Positions 14,184 through 23,916 of a stretch of DNA of 24,038 nucleotides are shown here, piece by piece; within the stretch, counting starts at the first letter, position 1; each line of letters begins with the position of its first letter. Where the stretch lies: assembly GCA_023389295.1 (NCBI GenBank), contig JAEWEO010000331.1, positions 1-24,038 on the forward strand, given 5' to 3'. Position numbers and translations under genes: made by a program. Under the pieces are notes generated by a model, which had not been told where the DNA came from, searched no databases, and saw only the letters and a program-made list of their open reading frames with translations. This DNA is from Bacillota bacterium (GTDB taxonomy: Bacteria > Bacillota > Clostridia > Lachnospirales > Lachnospiraceae).

Positions 14184-16687
14184 TACATTAGTGTAGAAAA
14201 CAGGTTCAGGATCATTTGATAGATTTTAATATGGAGGGGTCTATTCTTCCATTCTTCATAGGTAACTTCATGACACTGCTCCATTGTGTTGATCAGATCC
14301 TCTTTGATCGTTGTTATAGTATTACGGTCGCAAATCCACACTCCACATTCGTAGTGGAGATGGAAGCTCCGATAATCCATATTGATGGTACCTACAATAC
14401 CAGTATCTTCCGTAATTATGGTCTTCGCATGAATAAAACCGGGTGTATACTCAAAAATTCTAACTCCCGCTTCCAATAATCTTCCGTAATTATAATTTGT
14501 AAGAAGCTTAACATTCTTCTTATCCGGAATATAAGGGGTAATAATGCGTACATCAATACCACTTGATGCTGCAGTCTTTAACGCCTCCCTCATATCATCT
14601 TCAATTATAAGATATGGGGTGGTAATGTACAAGACCTTCTTCGCATAATAAATCATCTGTTTATAAATGTTTTCGATAGGATTTCTCGGATTATTCGCTG
14701 GTCCGTCAGAAATCACCTGACAATAGACATCATTTTCTTCTAATACTTTGGTCGGTCGGTAGGGTGTATAATCGATGGGAGCTTCATTTCCAGATACCTC
14801 CCACATCTGTAAGAAGGTAACTGTTAGTCCCCATACTGCTTCTCCCTCAACTTTTACTGCATTATCCTTCCATTTACCAAAGCGTGACACAAGATTTACA
14901 TATTCATCAGCTAGGTTCATGCCTCCGGTGAACCCTATATTACCATCGATTACTATAATCTTTTGGTGAGAACGATAATTCATATATAATTTATCCGTAT
15001 ATTTTTGTATCGGATTAAATACTCTTACCTCAAAACCCTCACTCTCTAAATTTCTTTTAAAATGGGTAGGTGTTCGAAGCATTCCGCCAAAATCATCATA
15101 TAAAAATAATACTTTTACTCCCTCTTTTATCTTGCGAAGAAGCTGTTCATGCATCCTACTCCATAGTACCCCTTCACCAACAATGAAAAAGTCCATAAGG
15201 ATAAAATGCTCTGCCCTATCAATCTCATCAAAAATGGCCTCAAAAACATCTTCTCCCATAGGGTAGTATTCTACTTTGTTATTTTTAAAAAGTGGAAAAG
15301 AATTTTCCTCCATATATTTGACCATTCGACTCTTTGTCGGATAACGTTCTGTGAAACGCTCTATAACTTCCTGCTTGTATTCCAAGAATTTTGCTCCGCG
15401 TTTTAACTTTTGAAGTATTTCTTGATCAATTTTACTCTTCCTTCTGTTCCCCCATAGCATAAACATAATGTGGCCGGTAACCGGAAGTGCTGCTATAATA
15501 CAAATCCAACTTATTTTATAAGAGGTATTACGATTATCATTCACTAACGCTATGACAATGATTATACTAAGTACTTGAATACCCGTATAAAAATAGATTG
15601 TATATCCTCTCAGTACTAATGATAAATAGATGATGAGCGCGAATTGCACAAGAACAAGAATCCCAACCAGTGTCGCTCTTAAAAATCCGCTCAGATTTCC
15701 CTTTATTGTACCGGTTACTTCTTCTCGTATATCCTTACTCAACGCCCGTACTCCCTTCCTGCTAATTTTCTCTTGTAAATCACCAAGTGCAACTTCACGT
15801 TTTCTAACCTTCATCGTTGGGAACGCCCGTAGCAAACGTATATGTGTTTTTTGCATTTTAATATTTTGATATCGGTTAAAGAACTCTTTTAGTTTTGCCT
15901 CAATCTCAGGTTTTAATTCCTTTAACTCTGTTTTACTTTTCTGTTTTAATGTCTTTGGATTACGAAGCCATTCCTCAAAGCTCTCTTTTATTTCAGAAAA
16001 CAAGCCCAACATCTTTAGATTCGAAGCTTTAGCAATGATATCTTCTCGGTTTCCATATATCTTAGTTGTGGCAACATATTCTGTGATATCTTCTCGCAAA
16101 GCATGAAGCTTTGCGAGTATTTGATCAAATTTGACCGTAGAAATAATCGTAAATACTAGGTCTGCCATCATCACAGGAATGATTATATATGCAATTATTT
16201 CTCCACCTGTTCTTGGAATCCAACGTATCAAAGCATTCATCGCTGGTTGTAATACTCGAATCATGAAAATAGCCAATATTCCCCAAAACAAGGATACTAT
16301 CATACTAATTCGACCATTTACATTTAATGGAATATTACTATAATCCCACCAACGCGTATGAAAGATCAATTCCATTACTAGGGATGTTACATATTCCAAA
16401 ATTGTTGCAAGAACAGCTCAACCAATAAAAATGTAGAGGAGATTCTCTTTGTAATCCCACAAAGCCAGATATACAAATAGCGCTCCAAAGCCATAGATAG
16501 GAATTATCGGTCCTGTTAAAAACCCTCTATTCACAAGAGCTCTTTTCCTTACAGATACCAAACAACTCTCATAGATCCAACCAAAAAAACTATACAGAAC
16601 AAATATGTAAAATAAATAATAAAGTTCTTTACCAAATAAAATTAATTCCCACACAAAATCAACTCCCGATGTTTGTTTTCCTTCCAT
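14183..16687 (-). pseudogene. CmpB-domain/cardiolipin synthase fusion interrupted by an in-frame TGA
   Basis: One reading frame runs through this stretch except for a single TGA at 16418-16420, after 89 codons. Before it lies the N-terminal half of a CmpB-type (PF06541-like) membrane domain (VLYSFFGWIYESC...NRGFLTGPIIPIYGFGALFV). After it comes the other half (EYVTSLVMELIFHTRWWDYSNIPLNVNGR...FWG, ending near LLRAFPTMK). The frame then continues into PLDc_N-type helices (NTSYKISWICIIAALPVTGH) and two phospholipase D motifs. The first is H-Q-K-x4-D, the second H-A-K-x4-E-D with Glu where Asp is usual. Cardiolipin synthases join two phosphatidylglycerols; about 500 residues is normal, so the 834-codon length reflects the fusion. 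The start may be ATG 16687 or, with a better ribosome site, GTG 16654. The parts past the TGA may be made from an internal start or by read-through. Confidence 0.8.
16418..16420 (-). other. In-frame TGA splitting the CmpB domain
   Basis: The codons around it read Leu-Tyr-Ile-Phe-Ile-Gly, TGA, then Ala-Val-Leu-Ala-Thr-Ile-Leu-Glu-Tyr, continuous in one frame with the conserved CmpB sequence on both sides. A single GGA-to-TGA change would explain it. TGA is used as an ordinary stop elsewhere in the window, for example at 7456. Confidence 0.85.
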
Positions 16688-16868
16688 TTTAACATATAAA
16701 GCCCAAAATTACAGCACCTATTTTAGATTCCTATTTTTAATAATTTCATTTCATAGGATTGGAGTGCCAAAAGGTCCCCTAAATCTTGATAGGTAATTTT
16801 CTTCTGAGACTTTCCTTGAATTCTATGATATGATAAAATATTAGTAAACTAGGACAGGAGGACGTACT

Positions 16869-17996
16869 GTGATTATTAGAAATTATCCATTGCAGCAAAT
16901 GCCGGATTATCCCTTAGAACGTGATTATGATTTAAATAAAGTTGCTTTCTTTGATATTGAGACAACAGGTTTCGCTGCGGATTCTACCTATCTCTATTTG
17001 ATTGGTTGCACTTATTATAAAAATAACTCCTTCTGGATCATTCAATGGTTTTCCGAGAACATAAAGGAAGAAGCCTCTCTTCTTGAAGCATTCTTTCACT
17101 TTTTAGAGGATTATGAAGTTCTGCTTCACTATAACGGAACTACCTTTGATTTACCTTATCTTCAACGTAAAATCAGCCATCTTAAGCTTGGTTATACTTT
17201 TGATCACTTGATCAGTATTGATTTATACAAGAAAATTAGTCCTTATAAAAAGATATTAAAATTAGACAGCCTAAAATTAAAGTCCGTTGAAACCTTTCTT
17301 AATATCCATAGGCAAGATACCTTTAGCGGAGGTGATCTGATTGAAGTATATTCCGCATATCTTGGTAAAAGGAATTATGAAAATTTAAAAAGACAAAGAG
17401 ATCCAAATTTTATTTTTCCTGTCCCTACAGAAGCTGATATGTTACTGGAGCAGCTTTTATTACACAATAGGGATGATTTATGCGGATTACTTTTAATCTG
17501 CCCCATTTTAGCTTACAGCGACTTGTTTGAAAAACCAATCCGCATACTAAAGGCAACGGTAGAAGCAGGTTACTTAAATATAAGTTTCGAAATATCCACT
17601 CCTATTGTGCAGAGTATCAGTCATACCGATGGTTTTTGTCATCTCACAGCAAGTGAAAGCACAGCAACTTTAACGGTTCAGATATACGAAGGAGAACTAA
17701 AATATTTCTACGACAACTATAAGGATTATTATTATTTACCTGCTGAGGATTATGCTATTCACAAAAGTATTGCGGCATATGTAGATAAAGAATACCGTAT
17801 AAAGGCAAAGCCCTCCACTTGTTATACGAAAAAGCAAGGTGTCTTTGCTCCACAATACGAACAGCTGATTACTCCAAATTTTAAAATAAATCATCAGGAT
17901 AAGCTAACCTTTTTGGAAGTCCATACGGATTTTTTGTTACAGGAGGAACGCCTAGAGCAATATGTACACCATTTATTAACCCATATGAAACCATAA
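16869..17996 (+). CDS. YprB-type RNase H-like 3'-5' exonuclease domain protein
   Basis: This 375-residue protein starts with GTG at 16869; AGGAGG lies seven bases upstream and no better ATG fits. Residues 24-215 form a DnaQ-like exonuclease fold of the YprB ribonuclease H-like family (PF13482). Motif I is FFDIETTG (D29, E31), motif II HYNGTTFDLPYL (D94), an IDLY segment near 118, and the last motif NRDDL (D202/D203). These acidic residues bind the catalytic metals. The C-terminal 150 residues have no recognisable domain. The target nucleic acid is unknown. It is divergent from the CmpB-cardiolipin synthase gene and ends at a bidirectional terminator. Confidence 0.88.
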   Translation: MIIRNYPLQQMPDYPLERDYDLNKVAFFDIETTGFAADSTYLYLIGCTYYKNNSFWIIQWFSENIKEEASLLEAFFHFLEDYEVLLHYNGTTFDLPYLQRKISHLKLGYTFDHLISIDLYKKISPYKKILKLDSLKLKSVETFLNIHRQDTFSGGDLIEVYSAYLGKRNYENLKRQRDPNFIFPVPTEADMLLEQLLLHNRDDLCGLLLICPILAYSDLFEKPIRILKATVEAGYLNISFEISTPIVQSISHTDGFCHLTASESTATLTVQIYEGELKYFYDNYKDYYYLPAEDYAIHKSIAAYVDKEYRIKAKPSTCYTKKQGVFAPQYEQLITPNFKINHQDKLTFLEVHTDFLLQEERLEQYVHHLLTHMKP

Positions 17997-18040
17997 AAAA
18001 CGCTTCGTGAGTTTTCTTACGGTTTGCGTGCGCATTCGTA

Positions 18041-18086
18041 AAAGCAAGAAGAGGGATGTTCATTTACACCCCCCTTCTTGCTTTTT
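18041..18086. terminator. Bidirectional terminator between yprB-like and MATE genes
   Basis: AAAGCAAGAAG (18041-18051) pairs with CTTCTTGCTTT (18074-18084), extended by GGG/CCC past one bulged A. T-rich flanks follow on the plus strand and A-rich flanks precede it, giving U-tracts on both transcripts. It ends six bases before the MATE stop codon at 18092 on the other strand, a typical convergent layout. Confidence 0.8.
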
Positions 18087-18091
18087 GATAG

Positions 18092-19483
18092 TCACATAGA
18101 GTCCATAAAATCCATATTAACTCTTCCTTTATATTCCTTCATGTTCTTATGAAATTTGATTGAGCAGGCCACACCCCGAAAAAAGACATCCGCAATATAC
18201 CCTAACCAGATACCCACTAATCCTATCTGAAGCGTAATTCCCATATAATATGATATTGCTATATTAATAATCGATCCGATGATGACAATCGTAAATGGAA
18301 AGGAAACATCCCCGGTTGCTTTTAATATAGCAATCAGATTACCCGTAACGCAACGCATCAGTTCAAGAACAACACTAACAAACAGCACCTGCATCGCAGT
18401 AGTCAAAATGGACGGATCCTCCGTATAAATCCTGAGAATCCTTGGACCTAAAAATAGAGAAATCAAACATACCGTTGCAGTTATCAGGATATCCAGCCCA
18501 ATTACTTTTTTACTAACACGCTTTACTTCATTAATCTTACCGGCTCCAATTAACTGACCTACGACTATTGAGACACCAGCTGCTGTAGAGGACGTAGTTA
18601 ATGACATGTAATAACTCACATTCCCGGCAAAGCCTTTTGCAAGTAAAGCATTGGTTCCCAGTATGCCGATGAAGGATACAACAATGGTCTGTGAAGTCAG
18701 ATAAATCAGGCCTTCAAATCCAGCCGGGATGCCATAATGAAAAATTCTCGGTAACATTTTTCGAATGGTCCCATAAAGGCCTCGAAAGGAATAATGAAAA
18801 CGGAAGATTTTCTGGCGCATTAACATCACAAGAAACATTGCAACTCCAAAAAGCTGTGCAACAATACCTGCTAATGAATAGTGTATCATTGTTTGAGCTG
18901 ACTTTGGTATTCCAACGGATATTAACTTCGTAAAAATCATTCCAAGAAGACTAATGCTAATCATCGTCACTAATACCTTCTTCATTTCCCCAAAACTACG
19001 AAATACTGCATTCAGCGTAATGATGATAGATTGCAAAAAGGAAAAGCCAATGGACACCACCATATATTGTCTCGCCATATCATATAATTCCACAGGAATA
19101 TTTAAAAGCTTTATCATAGTCGGTACAAATAGGATACCGACAAGGCTAATTACTATACTCAAGAGGAAATTGACTGTTACCGCTGCACAAATCAACCGAT
19201 TACAGTCCTCATATCGTTTTGCTCCAACCAAGGGAGCTAGGAGTATTGTAGTTCCTACGGATATAATGCAATAAATATTTAATATAACAACGATAATTTG
19301 CGCTCCGCTGCTTGTTACCGCTATTGCATCTGAGGAAAAATCATTTAAGATGGCCTGATTTACATTGGCAATCAATCCTGTGATAATCAGTTCCAAAACA
19401 ATGGGCCATATCATAGTAAACAGTTTTGGTTTTTCTACTGTTTCTGCCGTCTGCTTATCTTGTAATTCCATCATCCTCCACAT
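18092..19483 (-). CDS. MATE family efflux transporter
   Basis: This is a 463-residue membrane protein from the ATG at 19483. About twelve hydrophobic helices are arranged as two related halves, as in NorM/DinF-type MATE proteins. These export drugs or metabolites by Na+ or H+ antiport. Landmarks are LFTMIWPIVLELIITGLIANVNQ at the start, the AVTSSGAQIIVVILN segment of helix 2, TNALLAKGFAGNVSYYMSLTTSSTAAG in the second half, and ITLQIGLVGIWLGYIADVFFRG near the end. The open frame reaches 19528, which would overlap the upstream gene by 74 bases. AGGAA five bases before 19483 supports the shorter start, with a 29-base overlap that suggests translational coupling. Being behind two glycosidase genes it might export a product or toxic aglycone, but this is a guess. 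Confidence 0.92.
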   Translation of the reverse strand: MWRMMELQDKQTAETVEKPKLFTMIWPIVLELIITGLIANVNQAILNDFSSDAIAVTSSGAQIIVVILNIYCIISVGTTILLAPLVGAKRYEDCNRLICAAVTVNFLLSIVISLVGILFVPTMIKLLNIPVELYDMARQYMVVSIGFSFLQSIIITLNAVFRSFGEMKKVLVTMISISLLGMIFTKLISVGIPKSAQTMIHYSLAGIVAQLFGVAMFLVMLMRQKIFRFHYSFRGLYGTIRKMLPRIFHYGIPAGFEGLIYLTSQTIVVSFIGILGTNALLAKGFAGNVSYYMSLTTSSTAAGVSIVVGQLIGAGKINEVKRVSKKVIGLDILITATVCLISLFLGPRILRIYTEDPSILTTAMQVLFVSVVLELMRCVTGNLIAILKATGDVSFPFTIVIIGSIINIAISYYMGITLQIGLVGIWLGYIADVFFRGVACSIKFHKNMKEYKGRVNMDFMDSM

Positions 19484-21044
19484 TACTTTCCTGGAACTCA
19501 CTTGCTTTACTATTGTCCGGCTCACCATAGGTGATACTAGGATTTAATAATGCATCAAAGAGTTCTTCCCCAATAAAACTTCTGGCCTCTGCTACTCTCT
19601 GCTCTTCAAATTCTGTATCCATATCCCTCATAACATAATAAATCGGCTTTGGCTCACCGATGGAACCATCTTCGTTTCTTCTTCGAATTCCTAGATTAAG
19701 TCCGAATTCATAGGGATTATCGACATAGGCATGATGTGTCATCATGTCTATGGTATCTTCCTTCTTCACTTTTTGGTATGCAAGGCAGTAAGCAGCCGCT
19801 CCTTGCTTTTCACTAAAGCTATCTCCCTTGGAGTTAAATCCCTGTTCCGATAGTATGATTCTTCTTGGACATCCCCGATATAAATAATTCTTCTGGGATA
19901 AGTATGCAGGAAGCATTTCAATATTTTTAAAGGTTATTCTAAGGGTAGAGAAGTCAAAGGTCGTACTTCTATCGTTATAGAAATCCGGGTACATCAAATT
20001 CTCGGGATAAGGGTGATATGCAACATTCCAATCAAAATCACCCTCAGTTTTGGAATAGTGATTGATAAAATCAATGATATCTCTTCCCTTATAATAGCGA
20101 TTTGGATACTGGGTGTCAAAAGTCAAGTTCCAGAGATGATCCAAGGATACATAAATTCGAAAGTTCTTATAATACTTCCTTGCACTCAGCCACGCAAGCC
20201 TCATAGCAGTCGTATATTCTTTGCTGTATTCACTTACCGGCATCTCACCCGCATTTCCCCATATGTATTGACTGTTAACTTCATTGGAAATGATCATACC
20301 ACACATGCGTCCATATTTTGCATCCTCACGGGTATAACGCTCTGCCAAAAATTCTACAAAAGCCTTATAGAATTCTTGCCCTTCACTTGTTTGCATCGGA
20401 AAGGCACTAATATAGGTGCTTTTAGAATTCCAGTCATAACCTGGATGAATTACCTTCTTAAGCAAGGCTTCTTCCTTATTGCTATCAAATAGCTTTGGTG
20501 CATTTAGTAAGATTGCAGTTACAACCGCACCATAGGAATAGGTACTTATCATATACTGGTCTAACTCTTCTACCCGTTCCTTTTTAAAATAATAAGTTGT
20601 ACCGTTACATTCAAAGGGAATATCCTCTCCTGCAGGATTAAGCGTAAGCATAGCAGGAAGATTGATGTTTACATGCCCCTGTTTAATCCCAAGTATTTGC
20701 ATATCCTCACCCTCGCAGCCCAAAGCCTTGATGGTTTCGAGTTTAGGATATTCATAAGTCCTCGGTGCTACCTCCTCTAAATCCGTAACATAACAACCAC
20801 CCTCTAATCTTTCTTTTTCCAACCATAGTTCAAAACGGCTACAGATCCTGTCTCTTTGTTTGATGAATCTAGGGATTATAATCCGTTTGTTCTCATAATG
20901 AATCATTTCCTTATCGGTGTCTGTGATGAATTCCTCTTCCAGCAAAGGAACGAACTCACGGATGATAACCTGTCTGTTTTCAAGGCTTTCATTTAATTCA
21001 AATGTTATGGAATCCTTTTTTGCAATAATAGCTATAATCTCCAA
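19455..21044 (-). CDS. DUF5722-like glycoside hydrolase (GH-A clan-like)
   Basis: This 529-residue protein lacks a signal peptide. It starts with TTG at 21044; AGGAGGG lies seven bases upstream and no ATG competes. After a beta-rich N-terminal region (1-130) comes a TIM-barrel-like part. Two Glu-containing motifs look catalytic: IISNEVNSQYIWGN, with N254-E255 as in the acid/base of clan GH-A enzymes, and RIILSEQGFNS, with E400 as the probable nucleophile. A YHPYPENL segment (343-350) lies between them. This pattern fits the DUF5722 family. The substrate is unknown, but the GH78 rhamnosidase lies just upstream and the MATE gene overlaps its end, so a shared role in rhamnose-containing glycans is likely. 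The lack of a signal peptide implies intracellular action on imported oligosaccharides. Confidence 0.85.
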   Translation of the reverse strand: MEIIAIIAKKDSITFELNESLENRQVIIREFVPLLEEEFITDTDKEMIHYENKRIIIPRFIKQRDRICSRFELWLEKERLEGGCYVTDLEEVAPRTYEYPKLETIKALGCEGEDMQILGIKQGHVNINLPAMLTLNPAGEDIPFECNGTTYYFKKERVEELDQYMISTYSYGAVVTAILLNAPKLFDSNKEEALLKKVIHPGYDWNSKSTYISAFPMQTSEGQEFYKAFVEFLAERYTREDAKYGRMCGMIISNEVNSQYIWGNAGEMPVSEYSKEYTTAMRLAWLSARKYYKNFRIYVSLDHLWNLTFDTQYPNRYYKGRDIIDFINHYSKTEGDFDWNVAYHPYPENLMYPDFYNDRSTTFDFSTLRITFKNIEMLPAYLSQKNYLYRGCPRRIILSEQGFNSKGDSFSEKQGAAAYCLAYQKVKKEDTIDMMTHHAYVDNPYEFGLNLGIRRRNEDGSIGEPKPIYYVMRDMDTEFEEQRVAEARSFIGEELFDALLNPSITYGEPDNSKASEFQESNVEDDGITR

Positions 21045-21076
21045 TTTTTTGCCCTCCTAAACTCATTTGTATCCTA

Positions 21077-21113
21077 GAGCAGTCAGCTGTCTTTTCATGA
21101 TAACTGGCTGCTC
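21077..21113. other. Hairpin between rhamnosidase and DUF5722-like genes
   Basis: GAGCAGTCAG (21077-21086) pairs with CTGGCTGCTC (21104-21113), ten positions with one G-U in the plus-strand RNA (A-C mismatch in the minus-strand RNA). No U-tract follows, so it is a candidate processing or stability element in the operon transcript rather than a terminator. Confidence 0.35.
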
Positions 21114-21160
21114 CATGATGTTTTTATTCATCCTTTGGATCCTTATTCATGACAACTTGT

Positions 21161-23794
21161 TTATCTTTCAACCTTAATTTCATATTCCCCAGCAGTCAAA
21201 AGAATTGCTTCCTGATTGGAAAGTTCCATAGATAGCTCGTTATTTACAGTTGCCTTTGTAACTTTAGCCGGTAATTTAAAATATGCCTTTGCATCGAAAG
21301 GAATTGTAATATGATAAGTGATATCTTTATCTGTTTTCTTCCAGCTGCTCTTATATAGACCTGATGCAGATAGATATTCTGCCTCTGCCCAGTCAAATCT
21401 GTCATCAACCTGAGGCTTAATGATTACTTCTTTAAAGCCCGGTGCATTTTCTAGCGGATTTATTCCGCACATATAGCGATACATCCACTCTACAATGGAT
21501 CCATAGGCATAATGATTCATACTGTTCATACCGGTATCACTAACCAAACCATTTTCTAATACGGAATTCCAACGTTCCCAAATGGTGGTTGCACCCATAT
21601 TAATCTCATATAACCAGCTAGGGAAATCTTCATTTAATAATAATGTATATGCATAATCCTGTAATCCATGTTCTGAAAGCACCTGGCAAAGATAGTAGGT
21701 ACCTACAAAGCCTGTCGTTAGGTGTATCTTATTATCATCTAACTTCTTCTTCAAATCTGCAACAAGGCGTTCTCTATGTTGTTCCGGAACTAGATTCATA
21801 TATAATGCTACTACCATAGCTGTCTGTGTATCTACTGCAATTCTTCCGTTTGGTGTAAAGTATTCCTTTATCATTGCTTCCTTTATCTCACTAGCTAGCT
21901 TATCGTAACTTTCTGCCTTCTCATTTTCTCCTAATACTCTCGCTGCCTTTGCTGTCAAATGAGTGGAGTAATAGTAATATGCGGAGGCAATGTAGTAACA
22001 ATCCGTACCACCAAAGCTGCTGCTCTTATCTAAGTTATCAAGAGCAAGCCAGTCTGCAAAATGGAAACCGGTCTTCCAAAGTCTGGTATCACCGCTAAGA
22101 CGGTCCTGTTCTCTGATAAAGTCAACCCACAAAGTCATGTTTTCAAACTGACTGCGTAATAGGTTCTCATCTCCATAGAATAAATACATGGTCCAAGGAA
22201 TTACAGTAGCCGCATCTCCCCAAGCGCAGGATCCATGTGGTCTTTCTTCTTCATTTCCGGATAAAGCCATACAACGCTCTAAGATATCTGGCACCACATG
22301 AGGAACGGATCCGCCATGTGTCTTTTGCTCCAATAGCATATCATATAGAAACTTTTTATAAAAAGCAGCTGTATGCATGGTAAAGCTTGCGGTTGCAGCA
22401 AATACCTGTGCGTCACCGGTCCACCCCATACGCTCATCTCTTTGAGGGCAGTCTGTAGGAACATCTAAGAAATTATCTCTCTGGCTCCAACGAGCATTTT
22501 CAATTAAACGGTTCACCTTATCATTGGAGGTCTTAATGCTACCAACAAAATTTAATCCGGAGTGAATCACACAAGCTTCAAAATCCTCTAAATTTACCTC
22601 GGCTAATCCAGTAATCTTAGCATAGCGAAATCCGTAAAAGGTAAAATGAGGTCTTACGTAGGAAGGCTTCCCATTGGAGTAATAGATAAATTCCTGTTTT
22701 GCCGTACGAAGATTCTCATTGTAGAAGTTATCATGTTGCAGCAGCTCACCAAATTGAATATGTACCTTTTCTCCTTCGGGCAAATTAACCTTGAATTCCA
22801 CCCACCCTGTCATTACCTGACCAAAGTCAATTACTAGTTCGTCCGCCGGTGTGTGCAAAAGTGTTACCGGTGAACAGCGTTCTGTAATAACAACCGGAGG
22901 ACTTAAGCGCTCCATTACAGTTCCACATGCCGGTGTAAATTCAACTGCCGGAACAAATGCTTCGGTGTTCCCATTATACTCAGACCAATTCTCTACTTCT
23001 TTTCTAGCATCATATACTTCCCCATCATAAATACTACTCTGGGTAATTGGTGAAGGATGGCATACCCAGCTACTATCTGAGCCGATGATAAGTTGTGAGT
23101 CATCTTCTAGGGTAATACTAATCTCGCACAATAAACCAAACTTATCGCCATATAGCTCCTTTAGTTGATCGATGAAACCAAATCTTCCTTTGTACCATCC
23201 GTTGCCTAACATGACACCTATGGCGTTCTTACCTTCGCAAAGAAGATTTGTAATATCATAAGTTTGATATTGAAGCCACTTATGATAATCGTTAAAATAT
23301 GGTGCCAGATATTCATCACCCACTTTAGTTCCATTTACTTCAAGCTCGTATACCCCTAATCCGGTTGCATAAATACGTGCTGACTTAATCTTACTGGGTA
23401 CCTCAAAGGATTTATGCAGCAAAGGATGAATTTCTTTATCAAATGGCGTGGTAATCCATTTTCCTTGCCAAGCTTCTCCCATCTTTGCGGTTTCAAACCA
23501 TGCGATTTCACTTACTCCAAATTCACCATTATCTGCCCATACACTTACTCTCCAATAATAACGGGTACAAGGTTCTAGTTTCATCTTAGGTTTATAACCC
23601 AAGGAATTGATTTTTTCCTGACGTCCGCTGTCATGTATAATGTTGTTAAATGCTTTATCAAGAGCTATTTCAACCTGAGCTGCTTGCTGAAACTTCCCTG
23701 TCGTTTCTGTTGCAACCCAAGAGAAGGTTATATTTTCCAGATAAAATCCTAATGGATTTTCTAAGTGATTTACTTTTAAATTAAAAATTTTCAT
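21161..23794 (-). CDS. GH78 alpha-L-rhamnosidase
   Basis: This 877-residue enzyme removes terminal alpha-L-rhamnose from plant glycans and glycosides by an inverting mechanism. Beta-sandwich domains fill the N-terminal part (about 1-420, including the Bac_rhamnosid_N-type ATGLGVYELEVNGTKVGDE segment). The (alpha/alpha)6 barrel has the GH78 motif DVPTDCPQRDERMGWTGDAQ, with E454 as the likely general acid, and GATTIWERW, with E740 as the likely base. A C-terminal beta domain ends the protein. The length is normal for the family. No signal peptide is present, so it acts on imported substrate. AGGAGGT precedes the ATG. It is the first gene of the run with the DUF5722-like and MATE genes. Upstream lies a group II intron end. 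Confidence 0.96.
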   Translation of the reverse strand: MKIFNLKVNHLENPLGFYLENITFSWVATETTGKFQQAAQVEIALDKAFNNIIHDSGRQEKINSLGYKPKMKLEPCTRYYWRVSVWADNGEFGVSEIAWFETAKMGEAWQGKWITTPFDKEIHPLLHKSFEVPSKIKSARIYATGLGVYELEVNGTKVGDEYLAPYFNDYHKWLQYQTYDITNLLCEGKNAIGVMLGNGWYKGRFGFIDQLKELYGDKFGLLCEISITLEDDSQLIIGSDSSWVCHPSPITQSSIYDGEVYDARKEVENWSEYNGNTEAFVPAVEFTPACGTVMERLSPPVVITERCSPVTLLHTPADELVIDFGQVMTGWVEFKVNLPEGEKVHIQFGELLQHDNFYNENLRTAKQEFIYYSNGKPSYVRPHFTFYGFRYAKITGLAEVNLEDFEACVIHSGLNFVGSIKTSNDKVNRLIENARWSQRDNFLDVPTDCPQRDERMGWTGDAQVFAATASFTMHTAAFYKKFLYDMLLEQKTHGGSVPHVVPDILERCMALSGNEEERPHGSCAWGDAATVIPWTMYLFYGDENLLRSQFENMTLWVDFIREQDRLSGDTRLWKTGFHFADWLALDNLDKSSSFGGTDCYYIASAYYYYSTHLTAKAARVLGENEKAESYDKLASEIKEAMIKEYFTPNGRIAVDTQTAMVVALYMNLVPEQHRERLVADLKKKLDDNKIHLTTGFVGTYYLCQVLSEHGLQDYAYTLLLNEDFPSWLYEINMGATTIWERWNSVLENGLVSDTGMNSMNHYAYGSIVEWMYRYMCGINPLENAPGFKEVIIKPQVDDRFDWAEAEYLSASGLYKSSWKKTDKDITYHITIPFDAKAYFKLPAKVTKATVNNELSMELSNQEAILLTAGEYEIKVER

Positions 23795-23916
23795 ATAGGT
23801 AATACCTCCTTATGTCTCTGATTAGTTAATCTTTTTTTATTCTAACAACTCTTCTTTTTTAACTCTGCTTTAAATCTTTATAAATGTCCCATTTCACACT
23901 ACTAAAATCACGTTTA

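Noticed and set aside
16418..16420. Selenocysteine or recoded reading of the in-frame TGA
   Set aside because: No SECIS-like hairpin is evident just after it, the family has no selenoprotein members that I know of, and other genes here use TGA as a normal stop. A nonsense change is simpler.
20013..20492. Plus-strand 159-codon open frame
   Set aside because: It is wholly antisense to the DUF5722-like gene, whose motifs are clear, so it is a shadow frame.
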